Source of the DNA: Sphaerisporangium rhizosphaerae | GTDB taxonomy: Bacteria; Actinomycetota; Actinomycetes; Streptosporangiales; Streptosporangiaceae | Length of the DNA: 64,000 nucleotides | Assembly: GCF_042665155.1 (NCBI RefSeq) | Contig: NZ_JBHTCG010000006.1 | Span: 186,001 to 250,000, forward strand | Reading direction: 5' to 3' | In this document: piece after piece, positions 24,902 to 33,067 of the stretch | Position numbering within the stretch: the stretch's first letter is position 1 | Layout of the letters: the number at the start of each line of letters is the position of its first letter | Program-made: the position numbers and the translations under genes | Notes under the pieces: model-generated | The model's input: the letters and a program-made list of their open reading frames with translations, nothing else | Database searches by the model: none | Told to the model about the DNA's origin: nothing

Positions 24902-24959
24902 TGCCATTGGCGCTAGTACCATCGTGCGTTTGATGTGAATGATGCTAGTGTCAATGGCA
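24902..24959. promoter_or_regulatory. Inverted repeat, probable GntR/YtrA operator
   Basis: TGCCATTGGCGCTAG (24902-24916) and CTAGTGTCAATGGCA (24945-24959) are inverted copies matching at 13 of 15 positions, 28 bp apart, ending 2 bp before the regulator ATG at 24962. The position covers the promoter of the GntR gene and may also touch pepA. Confidence 0.6.
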
Positions 24960-24961
24960 CT

Positions 24962-25315
24962 ATGCTGCTCACCCTCGATCTGAACGACCCGCGGCCGCTG
25001 CACGAACAGGTCACCGGAGCGATCAGGCGCGCCGTCGCGTCGGGCCTGGTGGTGCCCGGTCAGCGGCTGCCTCCGGCGCGCGAGCTCGCCGCCGCCATCG
25101 GTGTCAACGCCAACACGGTGCTGCGCGCCCTGCGGCAACTGCGCGACGAGGGCGTCCTTGAGTTCCGCCGCGGCCGGGGCGTCTCGGTGCTCGCTTCCCC
25201 CGACGGAGGCGAGGTCGTCCGGCGCATGGCGCGCGAGCTGCTGGAGGAGGCCGAACGCTACGGCCACGGCCCGGCGGACGTCATAGAGATCATCAAGGAG
25301 CTGGAGTCGTCATGA
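24962..25315 (+). CDS. GntR-family regulator, YtrA type
   Basis: A 117-residue protein: a GntR winged helix (PLHEQVTGAIRRAVASGLVV, then PPARELAAAIGVNANTVLRA and LEFRRGRGVSVL) followed by a short helical dimerisation tail (EVVRRMARELLEEAERYGHG), the YtrA layout. ATG 24962 is used because the inverted repeat occupies the sequence just before it; a 126-residue form from 24935 would run through the repeat. It overlaps the DUF1648 gene by 4 bp (ATGA), the usual YtrA-type arrangement in which the regulator controls its own membrane-protein operon. Confidence 0.92.
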   Translation: MLLTLDLNDPRPLHEQVTGAIRRAVASGLVVPGQRLPPARELAAAIGVNANTVLRALRQLRDEGVLEFRRGRGVSVLASPDGGEVVRRMARELLEEAERYGHGPADVIEIIKELESS

Positions 25316-26298
25316 CGTACCGATCGCGGTTCCTGCTGACGGCGGGCGCGTGGGCCGCGTCGGTGACCGTCGCCCTCGTCGTGGTCCCCCTCGTGCTCCG
25401 CTCCCGGCTGCCCGAGCCGCTGGCCACCCATTGGGGGCCGCCGGGAGCGCCGGACGGCGCGTCGTCCTTCTGGGCCGCCCTCGGCCTGCAGATGGCGTTG
25501 TGGGCGGTGTTCGCGGGCCTCGCGGCGTACACGGTGCTCCGCGGGGACGCCGTGCGGCACAGGGCGCGCAGGAAGGCGGCCGCCGCGATGCTCGCCGGCG
25601 GCGCCGGACTGGCGCTGGGCACGCAGTGGACGACGCTCGGCGCCAACCTCGGCCGCGCCACCTGGCGGGACGCCGGAGCCGTCGGCGGCCGGGTTCCGCT
25701 GGTCCTCGCCGGAGCGGTCCTGCTCGGGGTGATCGGCCGGCTGCTCGCCTCGGCGGGGCCCGGCGACCCGCCGGAGGAGGGGGCGGCGCGGCTGCCCAGG
25801 CTCCGCCTGCGCGCCGACCGGCGCTCGGTGTGGGTCTCGGCGGCCTCCAACCGCTGGATGTCCGGCCTGTGCCTCGCAGCCTTGGCCGGTCTCGCCGTCC
25901 TCGCGGTCCTCGGCCTGGTCACCGGAGACGGCCGCATCCGCGACACCGCCGTCCCGCTGGTGATCGTCGCGGTGGTCGGCTGGGCCCTGTCGACGGTCGG
26001 CGCCCGGGTGAGCGAGCAGGGCCTGGTCATCTCGTTCGGCCCCTTCCAGTGGCCCACGCGGACGATCCCGCTCGACAAAATCCAGAGCGCCAGAGCCGAG
26101 GTGCGCCATCCGCTCGAAGTCGGCGGCTGGGGAATCCGGGGCCTCCCGGGAGCGTCCACCATCATGATCCGCGGCGGCGAGTGCCTCGTCGTGCGCTACA
26201 CCTCCGGAGGCGAGCTGGCCGTGTCCGTGGACGACGCCGCACGCGGCGCGGCGCTGCTCAACGCCCTGGTCTCCGCCCGTCCGGCCGTTTCCCCCTGA
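25312..26298 (+). CDS. DUF1648 membrane protein
   Basis: A 328-residue integral membrane protein with about six hydrophobic segments. The DUF1648 mark is PEPLATHWGPPGAPDG after the first helix. The C-terminal soluble part (LDKIQSARAEVRHPLEVGGW, IRGGECLVVRY) resembles PH-like domains of DUF1648 transporter-type proteins. Function unknown; linked by an ATGA overlap to the GntR regulator and so probably under its repression. Such pairs often respond to cell-wall or lipid stress, but that is inference. Confidence 0.85.
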   Translation: MTYRSRFLLTAGAWAASVTVALVVVPLVLRSRLPEPLATHWGPPGAPDGASSFWAALGLQMALWAVFAGLAAYTVLRGDAVRHRARRKAAAAMLAGGAGLALGTQWTTLGANLGRATWRDAGAVGGRVPLVLAGAVLLGVIGRLLASAGPGDPPEEGAARLPRLRLRADRRSVWVSAASNRWMSGLCLAALAGLAVLAVLGLVTGDGRIRDTAVPLVIVAVVGWALSTVGARVSEQGLVISFGPFQWPTRTIPLDKIQSARAEVRHPLEVGGWGIRGLPGASTIMIRGGECLVVRYTSGGELAVSVDDAARGAALLNALVSARPAVSP

Positions 26299-26323
26299 CC
26301 TGCCGGGCGGCGGCCCGCCGCGG

Positions 26324-27118
26324 TCAGGGGGCGGCGGCGCAGACGATCAGGGCGGCCGCCGTGGCGACCTCGACCAGGGCGCCCAGCACGTCCCCGGTGA
26401 TCCCGCCGAGCCGCCGGACGGCGTGGGCGCGCACCGCCCAGGCCGCGCCCAGACCGGCCGCGACCGCCACCGGGAAGACGACCGGGCCGCCCGCGAGCAG
26501 GCCGAGCACGACGGCCCCTGCCGCGACCGCCGCCGTCGCGATGATCGCCGTGCTCTGCCGCACCGTCCCGGCGACCATGGCGCCGAGGCCGCCGGGACGG
26601 GCGGACGGCACCCCGGTCACGCAGGCCCAGGTCACCGCCAGCCGCCCGGTGACGACGGCGAGCGCGAGCGCCATGGGCCCGGCCTCGGAGGCCGCCGCGG
26701 CCTGCGTGAGCAGCGTGAAGACCAGCGTCACGACGCCGAACGGGCCGATGTCGGAGCGCTTCATGATGTCCAGGGCCTGCCCGGCCGGCTTGCCGCTGCC
26801 CAGGCCGTCGGCCAGGTCGGCCAGCCCGTCCAGGTGCAGGCCGCGGGTGAGCACGGCGAGGGTGCCGAGGCCGAGCGCCGCGGCCAGCAGCGGCGAGACC
26901 AGCAGCCCGGCGGCGGCCATGACCGCCGCACCGGCCAGGCCCAGGCCGAGCCCGATCAGCGGCGCCAGCGCCATGGCCCATCCGGCGGTGACGCGGTCGG
27001 TGCGGGGCAGTCCGGCCGGCCAGATGGTGAAGGTGCCGGCGGCCAGGCGCAGTCCTGCGGCGACCGGCTCCTCCGGCGCGGAGGACGCGGGCGTGTCAGG
27101 GGACATATCAGGAGGCAT
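26324..27118 (-). CDS. cobS: Adenosylcobinamide-GDP ribazoletransferase
   Basis: A 264-residue polytopic membrane enzyme of the last steps of cobalamin synthesis, joining alpha-ribazole to adenosylcobinamide-GDP. Family blocks are TRGLHLDGLADLADGLGSGK, the acidic metal-binding region, then MKRSDIGPFG and RRLGGITGDVLGA. Seven or so hydrophobic segments are evident. It follows cobU by 103 bp on the same strand; CobU makes its substrate. No CobT or CobC in this window. Confidence 0.95.
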   Translation of the reverse strand: MPPDMSPDTPASSAPEEPVAAGLRLAAGTFTIWPAGLPRTDRVTAGWAMALAPLIGLGLGLAGAAVMAAAGLLVSPLLAAALGLGTLAVLTRGLHLDGLADLADGLGSGKPAGQALDIMKRSDIGPFGVVTLVFTLLTQAAAASEAGPMALALAVVTGRLAVTWACVTGVPSARPGGLGAMVAGTVRQSTAIIATAAVAAGAVVLGLLAGGPVVFPVAVAAGLGAAWAVRAHAVRRLGGITGDVLGALVEVATAAALIVCAAAP

Positions 27119-27140
27119 ATCGGTAGCCCGGTCGAAGAGG

Positions 27141-27229
27141 TCTCACAGGGAACGAGGGACGACGTGGACGGCGGCATCGGCGGCTCGCCCGGCGCGGTCT
27201 CACAGGGGTCTCACAGGGCTCTCACAGGG
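27141..27229. repeat. Four copies of TCTCACAGGG between cobU and cobS
   Basis: Exact copies at 27141, 27198, 27209 and 27220; the last three are spaced 11 bp and the last includes the cobU stop codon. Short-period repeat of unknown role, perhaps from slippage or a regulatory array on the cobU-cobS message. Confidence 0.7.
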
Positions 27230-28325
27230 GGAGGGGGACGACGCGGCCGGCGACGACGAAGACGGCCTCCTCCGACTCGGCGGCCAGACGCTGGTTCAGC
27301 CGGCCGAGGGCGTCGCGGAACACCCGCCCGCTGGCCGTGGCGGGGACCACGCTGAGGCCGACCTCGTCGCTGACCGCCACCACCTGCGCCCGGGTCTGCC
27401 GCCAGGCGGCCACCAGCTCGTCGCAGCGCGCCGCGACCGCGTCCAGGGCCGTCCCGAACCGTCCGGGCTTGCGGCCCCTCGGCCGGTCATGGGCGGGATC
27501 GTCCCAGGCCCCGCACGCGTCGAAGACCGCGGCGAGCCAGGTGCCGACGCCGTCGATCAGCAGCGGCCCCGTCTCGGAGCGCAGCAACGCCTCCAGCTCG
27601 GTGGTCTCGACGGTCGTCCAGTACGGCGGACGCCGCAGCCGATGGGCGCGGACCCGGGCCAGCCACTCGGCGTCGCGCCCGCCGGTCGGCCCGGTCGCGA
27701 CGTAGGTGACGTCGGGCTCGGTGATCAGCCGCAGCTCGGCCTCGCCGGACTTGCCCGAGCGGGCGCCGCCGAGGACCAGCGCCCGCCTGGGCAGGGGCGG
27801 GCGCGCCGTCGCCGGGGTGCGCGTGTCGATGATCGTGCCGTCGTCCACCATCTCGCCGCCCCAGAAGCCGAGCCGCCTGCGCAGCTCGCCCTCCGAGGGG
27901 AGCCGGTGGTCCAGGTTGACGGCCACGACCTGCGTGCGGGCGGTGACCAGGCCGCGCCTGCGCAGGTCGCCGAGGCGCTGGGGCCGGTCGAGCAGGTCGA
28001 TGAGCACCAGGTCGTAGGCGTCCTCCGCCCAGGAGGGCGAGGGGGAGCCGGACAGGTCGTCGGCGGAGACGGCGTACAGCACACGCCCGCGGTCGGGGCC
28101 GCTCACGGCGTAGCCGTCCGGCGTGACGGTCATCCGGTAGCCCTTGGGCATCGCCGCGGGGGGAGCCAGGGGGAGGCCGGCGGGCGGAGCGAGCCGCACC
28201 GCGTCGTCGAGCACGACGGCGGTGGGCAGGCGGTGGCCGGGGGACAGGCGGCGGCAGGACGCGCACCCGCAGTTGGGCTCGGGCCAGCCGTACGGACCGG
28301 CGGTGCCGGATAGCAGGACCTTCAC
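27222..28325 (-). CDS. cobU: Adenosylcobinamide kinase / phosphate guanylyltransferase with degenerate N-terminal domain
   Basis: A 367-residue protein. The C-terminal 180 residues are CobU: P-loop RALVLGGARSGKS, then VTYVATG, and SDEVGLSVVP near the end. It phosphorylates adenosylcobinamide and transfers GMP from GTP. The N-terminal half (VKVLLSGTAGPYGWPEPNCG, CASC) looks like a metallo-hydrolase relative that has lost the HxHxDH site, as seen in many actinomycete CobU fusions. GTG 28325 is where similarity starts; upstream frame is low-complexity repeat DNA. cobS follows downstream. Confidence 0.9.
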   Translation of the reverse strand: MKVLLSGTAGPYGWPEPNCGCASCRRLSPGHRLPTAVVLDDAVRLAPPAGLPLAPPAAMPKGYRMTVTPDGYAVSGPDRGRVLYAVSADDLSGSPSPSWAEDAYDLVLIDLLDRPQRLGDLRRRGLVTARTQVVAVNLDHRLPSEGELRRRLGFWGGEMVDDGTIIDTRTPATARPPLPRRALVLGGARSGKSGEAELRLITEPDVTYVATGPTGGRDAEWLARVRAHRLRRPPYWTTVETTELEALLRSETGPLLIDGVGTWLAAVFDACGAWDDPAHDRPRGRKPGRFGTALDAVAARCDELVAAWRQTRAQVVAVSDEVGLSVVPATASGRVFRDALGRLNQRLAAESEEAVFVVAGRVVPLPL

Positions 28326-28683
28326 TATGCCCGTGCCGCGCTGGTCGCCTCGGCGGAGGTGGCGGGAGCCGCGACGGCCGCCGTCACGGGAGCGCGAGCG
28401 GGCGCGGCCGGGCGTGCGGGCGCCGTCGCGCGTCCTGGTCCGGCGGCGGAGGCCGTCGGGCGTCCTGGTCCGGCGGCGGGGGCCGGAAGTCGGAAGTTGG
28501 GCGGCATCGTCCGGCCTCCAATCTCGGCTGTCGCGCGGTCGCGCAGGTCCGCTCCGTTCTGCCCGGCCGGCCTCTGGCCTGTCCCGCCGCGCGCACGGCA
28601 AGATCTGCGGCAGACTCCAGGGGATAGGGTCTGCACAGCCTGGTGAGGGCATTGGGCAAACCCCACGAAAAGGAGCGTATGGC
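28326..28683. other. 358-bp gene-free stretch upstream of cobU
   Basis: GC-rich, low-complexity DNA between divergent cobU and the gene at 28684. It holds a 30-bp tandem repeat (28422-28481) and runs of GGCCGG-type sequence. I see no convincing riboswitch; a cobalamin riboswitch would normally be expected upstream of cob genes but its B12-box pattern is not evident. Confidence 0.5.
28422..28481. repeat. 30-bp tandem repeat, two copies
   Basis: The units 28422-28451 and 28452-28481 share GCGTCCTGGTCCGGCGGCGG and differ at about two positions. The repeat lies between the divergent cobU and 28684 genes. Confidence 0.8.
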
Positions 28684-28890
28684 ATGACTTGGCGCTGGCG
28701 TTATGAAAACGCTAACGGTGGTGAGGTTTTGGACGGCCCGCTTCCGCGCGAGATCTTCCCGAGTCAGGCCGATGCCGAGTCATGGCTCGGTGAGAACTGG
28801 CGCACCTTGCTCGAGGCGGGAGTCGAGCAGGTCACGCTGCTGGAAGACGACAAAGTGGAGTACGCCGGGATGTCGCTGCGTGTGGAGTGA
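28684..28890 (+). CDS. Conserved small actinobacterial protein
   Basis: A 68-residue acidic protein starting MTWRWRYENANGGEVLDGP, then FPSQADAESWLGENWRTLLE and a beta-like end (EQVTLLEDDKVEYAGMSLRV). Short proteins with this MTWRWRYE start are widespread in actinomycetes, often annotated only as hypothetical. AAAGGAG precedes the ATG by 8 bases. No catalytic or membrane features. It stands alone and ends just before a large stem-loop. Confidence 0.8.
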   Translation: MTWRWRYENANGGEVLDGPLPREIFPSQADAESWLGENWRTLLEAGVEQVTLLEDDKVEYAGMSLRVE

Positions 28891-28894
28891 GCGC

Positions 28895-28964
28895 GGGGCC
28901 CCTTGGCTTTCCTGATGCCCATGTGACAAACGTTGTCAGAGTGACCGAAATACCAAGGGGCCCG
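28895..28964. terminator. Large stem-loop with inner palindrome
   Basis: GGGCCCCTTGG (28896-28906) pairs with CCAAGGGGCCC (28953-28963). The 46-base loop contains TGACAAACGTTGTCA (28924-28938), a 6-bp hairpin with a 3-base loop. It separates two convergent genes, so a bidirectional terminator is likely; the inner palindrome could be a separate protein site. Confidence 0.65.
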
Positions 28965-29016
28965 AGACGACTCCTTTACGGCCGCGCCTTCATGCCGGCC
29001 CGGCGAAGGCGAGCCG

Positions 29017-30021
29017 TCAGCGCCCAGGCCGGGACGGCGGGCTCTGGGTCTTGGCCGGGTCGCGCTCGACGATCGCGCCCAGCGCGGAGTCGATCTTGGA
29101 CATCACCTCGGCGTCGAGCTTCACCCCCGACGCCTTGACGTTGTCGGCCACCTGCTCGGGGCGGGTGGCGCCGATGATGGCCGAGGAGACGTTCGGGTTC
29201 TGCAGCACCCAGGCGACGGCCAGCTGCGCCATGCTGAGCCCCAGGTCCGCGGCGATGGGCTTGAGCTCCTGCACGCGCGACAGCACGTCGTCGTCCATGA
29301 ACCGCGAGATGAAGCCCGACCCGGACGGGTCGGTCGCCCGCGACCCGGCGGGCGGGGCCTGGCCGGGCAGGTACTTGCCGGTGAGGATGCCCTGCGCGAT
29401 GGGCGACCAGACGATCTGCCCGACGCCCTCCTTCTCGCACAGCGGCACGATCTCGGCCTCGATCACCCGCCACAGCATCGAGTACTGCGGCTGGTTGGAG
29501 ATCAGCCGGTCGAAGCCCATCTCGTCGGCGATCTTCAGCGCGTCGGCGATCTGGGAGGCGGTCCACTCGCTGACGCCGACGTACAGGACCTTGCCCTGCC
29601 GCACGAGGTCGTCGAAGGTCTTCAGCGTCTCCTCGAGCGGCGTCTCGTAGTCGTAGCGGTGCGCCTGGTACAGGTCGACGTAGTCGGTCTGCAGGCGGCG
29701 CAGCGAGCCGTGGATGCTCTCGGTGATGTGCTTGCGCGACAGCCCCGCGTTGTTCGGCCCCGGCCCGGTCGGCCAGTACACCTTGGTGAAGATCTCGACC
29801 GACTCGCGGCGCACGCCCTTCAGCGCGCGGCCGAGGACCTCCTCCGCCTTGGTGGCGGCGTAGACGTCGGCGGTGTCGAAGGTGGTGATGTCCGCGTCGA
29901 GGGCGGCCCGCACGCACTCCTTGGCGGCGTCCTCCTCGACCTGCGAACCGTGGGTGATCCAGTTGCCGTAGCTGATCTCGCTGACCTTCAGACCGCTGCG
30001 GCCAAGATGGCGATATTGCAT
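29017..30021 (-). CDS. Aldo/keto reductase (KCNAB/YghZ-like)
   Basis: A 334-residue NADPH-dependent oxidoreductase with the complete catalytic tetrad: Asp49 and Tyr54 (FDTADVY), Lys80 (IFTKVYW) and His121 (YQAHRYD). SAIIGATRPEQVADN is the cofactor-phosphate region. Closest in style to the potassium-channel beta-subunit/YghZ group that reduces reactive aldehydes. No partner genes; divergent from the membrane protein at 30078. Confidence 0.93.
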   Translation of the reverse strand: MQYRHLGRSGLKVSEISYGNWITHGSQVEEDAAKECVRAALDADITTFDTADVYAATKAEEVLGRALKGVRRESVEIFTKVYWPTGPGPNNAGLSRKHITESIHGSLRRLQTDYVDLYQAHRYDYETPLEETLKTFDDLVRQGKVLYVGVSEWTASQIADALKIADEMGFDRLISNQPQYSMLWRVIEAEIVPLCEKEGVGQIVWSPIAQGILTGKYLPGQAPPAGSRATDPSGSGFISRFMDDDVLSRVQELKPIAADLGLSMAQLAVAWVLQNPNVSSAIIGATRPEQVADNVKASGVKLDAEVMSKIDSALGAIVERDPAKTQSPPSRPGR

Positions 30022-30077
30022 GCTTTTGACCCTAACCGTCGCTTACTGGTGATCTGTTTCGGGGTAGTCTGCCCCGG

Positions 30078-31226
30078 GTGCGGCAGTTGATCACACGCGG
30101 GGTTGTACGGCGCGCGCTCGCGGTGGCCGCCGCGGGCGCGGCCCTGGCCATGGCGGCCTACGCCCTGCGCATCCTCACCCGCCGGCCGACCGCGCCCCAC
30201 CCCCTCACGCCCCGCCGCGACGCTTTTCCCGCGCCGCGTCCCGGCGCTCTTTGTGAACCGGCGCTCGCGCGTCGCCCCGGTGCTCTCGCCGGGCCCGTGC
30301 CGCGTCCCGGCGCTCCGCGCGCGCTCCGAGCCGGCGTCCCTCTTGTCCCCCTGGACGAACGCGGGCCGGAGCGGACCGTCGTCCGGCGGCGGGGACGGCG
30401 GGTGGCGCCGGTCGCCGTGTTGTGCCTCGCGGTCGTGACGGCCGCCCTGCTCGGCGCTCGTGCCATACGGGACACCCCCGCGCCGGCCGCCGCCACCGCC
30501 CCGTCCCAGCTCGCGTCCCAGCCCGCCCCCTCACTCGGCGCGGTGGCCGGCACCGCCTCGCCGGAGGTCATCGCCTCACCGGAGGTCACCGCGGGACCCG
30601 CCACGCCCGTGGGTGGCACGTGCCCGCCCGAGGGGCACCGGGTCCTGGCCCGGCCGCTGGACCCGCGTGTGCGCGCGGCGGTGGACCGCCAGTGGCGGCG
30701 CGTCGAAAGGTGGCTGCGGGCGAACGCGCCGGTGACCTACGCGGCTCTGCGTCCTGCGGCCAGGGCGCGGGCCATCGCGGTCGCCGAGGCGCAGACCGGC
30801 CTGCGGTTTCCCGCCGGCCTGCGGGCGTCGCTGCTGCGCCACGACGGCTCCAGCGCGGGGGGCGCGGTGCTGCCCGGCCTGCGCGACCTCGGCGTGCGCG
30901 AGATCCGCGACACCTGGCGCGCGCTGTGCGCCGGGCGGGGCCCGGCCGACTGGCCCGCAGGGCGGTGGGACGGCCGGTCGATTCCTTTCGCCGTGCCCGC
31001 GCCGGGCGTCGCCGGAGCCTCCGCCGTGATCGTCCCCGGACGGGGCGACGTCGGCCGCCCGAGCGCCGAGGGAGTCACGCGCGACCCGCGGAACGGCTGG
31101 ACGTCGTCGTACGCGCTGCTCAGGGCGACGGCCGGGGCGCTGGAGGCAGGACGGCCGGTGCGGGGGCTGCGGCCGGTGGTGTCAGGTGGCCGTCTGCGCT
31201 GGGCCCCGTCGGGTTCCTCGTCGTAG
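30078..31226 (+). CDS. Membrane-anchored SMI1/KNR4-like protein
   Basis: A 382-residue protein. Two hydrophobic segments (about 12-32 and 110-127: PVAVLCLAVVTAALLGARAI) flank an Arg/Pro-rich region of about 75 residues. After a disordered Ala/Pro stretch, residues 195-380 resemble SMI1/KNR4 domains: RVERWLRANAPVTYAALRPA, EAQTGLRFPAGLRASLLRHD, a loop, IREIRDTWRALC-like helix, and IPFAV...DPRNGW. Such domains act as immunity proteins or protein-binding scaffolds; here membrane linkage with a surface-exposed domain is inferred. No toxin is adjacent. GTG start at 30078. Confidence 0.65.
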   Translation: MRQLITRGVVRRALAVAAAGAALAMAAYALRILTRRPTAPHPLTPRRDAFPAPRPGALCEPALARRPGALAGPVPRPGAPRALRAGVPLVPLDERGPERTVVRRRGRRVAPVAVLCLAVVTAALLGARAIRDTPAPAAATAPSQLASQPAPSLGAVAGTASPEVIASPEVTAGPATPVGGTCPPEGHRVLARPLDPRVRAAVDRQWRRVERWLRANAPVTYAALRPAARARAIAVAEAQTGLRFPAGLRASLLRHDGSSAGGAVLPGLRDLGVREIRDTWRALCAGRGPADWPAGRWDGRSIPFAVPAPGVAGASAVIVPGRGDVGRPSAEGVTRDPRNGWTSSYALLRATAGALEAGRPVRGLRPVVSGGRLRWAPSGSSS

Positions 31227-31391
31227 AGCGGCGCCGGTTTCGCCGACCAGCTTCCCGCCGCCCCGGCGCCGAGCAGCGGACCGTCATCGGGCAGAGCGGC
31301 TGTCGGGGTACGCGGCGCCGCGGGCGCTGACGGTGCGCGACCGGACAGGGGCCGACCTATCGGCCGCGCGGGTGGTGGGGAGGTGGGGGAG

Positions 31392-32015
31392 CTAGTTCTT
31401 GGGGGGGACGGGTTTGCCGCCGGGGAGGACGGTGGGTGGGGGGAAGCGCAGGCGGCGGATCTGCATCGCCCGCATGGCCGCGTAGAAGCCGACGCCCTTG
31501 AGGCTCTCGTCCGGCAGGCGCTGCGCGGCCTCCTTCTTCACCCGCTGCGCCACCCACACCGCGCTCACCGCGACCACGACGATCATCGCCGGCCACAGGA
31601 TGGTGATGGCGTAGGAGTACAGGAGCATCCCGGTCTGGCCGCCGAACATCGGGACCGTCCACAGGATGACGAGCAGCAACAGCGAGACGGGAAGGAAATA
31701 CTGGCTGATCGTGCGGCGCGAGTCGACCCAGTCGCGGGCGAGCTTGCGCGCGGGCCCGCGGTCTCGCGCGGGGAGATAGCGGTCGTCGCCCCGCAGCATG
31801 CCCTCACGGGCGCGCGTCCGCTCTGAGGCCTGGCGCTCGCGCGCCTGCTTGTAGGCCTCTTTGCGGTTGCTGGGAGCGGTCACCGGCTGGCGGCGGCGGC
31901 CTTCGGCCTCGCGGCGTTTGGGGGTTGGCCGGCCCTTTCCCGCGGTTTTCGCCAGCGTCTCTGAAGACGGAGTGGGGCTGTCATCCACGGGGGCCTGCGT
32001 GCGACGTCGGAACAC
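31392..32015 (-). CDS. DUF3043 membrane protein
   Basis: A 207-residue actinobacterial DUF3043 protein: a strongly basic first half (KGRPTPKRREAEGRRRQPVT, then NRKEAYKQARERQASERTRA) with the conserved RGDDRYLPARDRGP motif, two membrane helices (about 107-150) and a C-terminal cytoplasmic helix plus PPPTVLPGGKPVPPKN. Function unknown. It is divergent from the psp operon and shares its upstream region. Confidence 0.88.
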   Translation of the reverse strand: MFRRRTQAPVDDSPTPSSETLAKTAGKGRPTPKRREAEGRRRQPVTAPSNRKEAYKQARERQASERTRAREGMLRGDDRYLPARDRGPARKLARDWVDSRRTISQYFLPVSLLLLVILWTVPMFGGQTGMLLYSYAITILWPAMIVVVAVSAVWVAQRVKKEAAQRLPDESLKGVGFYAAMRAMQIRRLRFPPPTVLPGGKPVPPKN

Positions 32016-32063
32016 GACGTCAGCCTACCGGGGGTGCAACTTAATGACGCCCTCGTGCGTTAT

Positions 32064-32082
32064 GCGTAGGGTGGACCTACGC
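32064..32082. promoter_or_regulatory. Palindrome upstream of the psp operon
   Basis: GCGTAGG-gtgga-CCTACGC is a perfect 7-bp inverted repeat in the 233-bp region between divergent DUF3043 and pspA genes. A GATAAT -10-like element follows at 32094. Candidate regulator site; no known motif matched. Confidence 0.4.
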
Positions 32083-32248
32083 GACTTTGCCGCGATAATC
32101 GGGGGCTGACGATGAGCGGGCAGCCTGTGGAGTTGCGAGTCGGCGCGAGGGAGCATGGATGCCAGCGAAGCGAGCATACGGCCGGCGAGCGTCGCAGCGA
32201 GCGGGAGCATAGGCACAGCACTACCTAAGAAGGGGACGGCCAACGCGC

Positions 32249-33067
32249 ATGAGCGTGATGAAGAGACTTTCCATGATCTTCAAGTCCAAGGCCAACAAGG
32301 CCTTGGACAAGATGGAGGATCCGCGCGAGACCCTCGACTACTCCTATCAGCGGCAGCTTGAGCTTCTGCAGAAGGTACGCCGGGGCGTGGCCGATGTCGC
32401 CACCTCGCGCAAGCGGGTGGAGCTGCAGATCAATCAGATCCAGCAGCAGGCGAAGAAGCTTGAGGACCAGGGCCGCAAGGCGCTGAGCGTGGGGCGTGAA
32501 GACCTGGCGCGTGAGGCGCTGAGCCGTCGCTCGTCCCTGCAGACCCAGATCGCCGACCTGCAGGTGCAGCACAACAACCTGCAGGGCGAAGAAGAGAAGC
32601 TCACCCTCGCCAGCCAGCGCCTGCAGACCAAGGTCGACTCCTTCCGCCACAAGAAGGAGACCATCAAGGCCACCTACACCGCCGCCGAGGCGCAGACCCG
32701 CATCAACGAGGCTTTCTCCGGCATCTCCGAAGAGATGGGCGACGTGGGTCTGGCGATCCAGCGCGCCGAGGACAAGACCGCCCAGATGCAGGCGCGCGCG
32801 GGCGCGATCGACGAGCTGCTGGCGAGCGGCGCCCTGGACGACTTCAGCGGCCAGCGCGGCGACGACATCCAGGCCGAGCTCGACCGCATGGGCGGCGGCA
32901 GCGACGTCGAGCTCGAGCTCGCCCGCATGAAGGCCGAGCTGGGCCAGGGCCCCGCGCCGCGTGACGCGATCGAGGCCGGCCACCCGGGTCAGCAGCAGGC
33001 GCCGCCGCAGCAGCAGCCGCAGTCGCACCCCACCCAGCAGTACCGCCAGCCGGGGGAGGGCCTGTGA
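32249..33067 (+). CDS. pspA: PspA/IM30 phage-shock protein
   Basis: A 272-residue coiled-coil protein of the ESCRT-III-like PspA family that binds and mends the inner membrane under stress. The amphipathic start (MKRLSMIFKSKANKALDKME) and DPRETLDYSYQRQLELLQKV are family blocks, followed by continuous charged helix to about 225. The C-terminal 40 residues are a Gln/Pro-rich tail absent in E. coli PspA. It leads a four-gene set and ends in a GTGA overlap with pspAA. ATG 32249 or the internal ATG at 32258 may be the true start. Confidence 0.95.
   Translation: MSVMKRLSMIFKSKANKALDKMEDPRETLDYSYQRQLELLQKVRRGVADVATSRKRVELQINQIQQQAKKLEDQGRKALSVGREDLAREALSRRSSLQTQIADLQVQHNNLQGEEEKLTLASQRLQTKVDSFRHKKETIKATYTAAEAQTRINEAFSGISEEMGDVGLAIQRAEDKTAQMQARAGAIDELLASGALDDFSGQRGDDIQAELDRMGGGSDVELELARMKAELGQGPAPRDAIEAGHPGQQQAPPQQQPQSHPTQQYRQPGEGL

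Noticed and set aside
25350..28313. Long plus-strand frame over the DUF1648, cobS and cobU genes
   Set aside because: Arg/Ala/Gly-rich shadow of confirmed genes in other frames, with no family features.
28326..28683. Cobalamin riboswitch upstream of cobU
   Set aside because: No B12-box-like core or matching stems could be found by eye; the region is repeat-rich instead. A covariance search would settle it.
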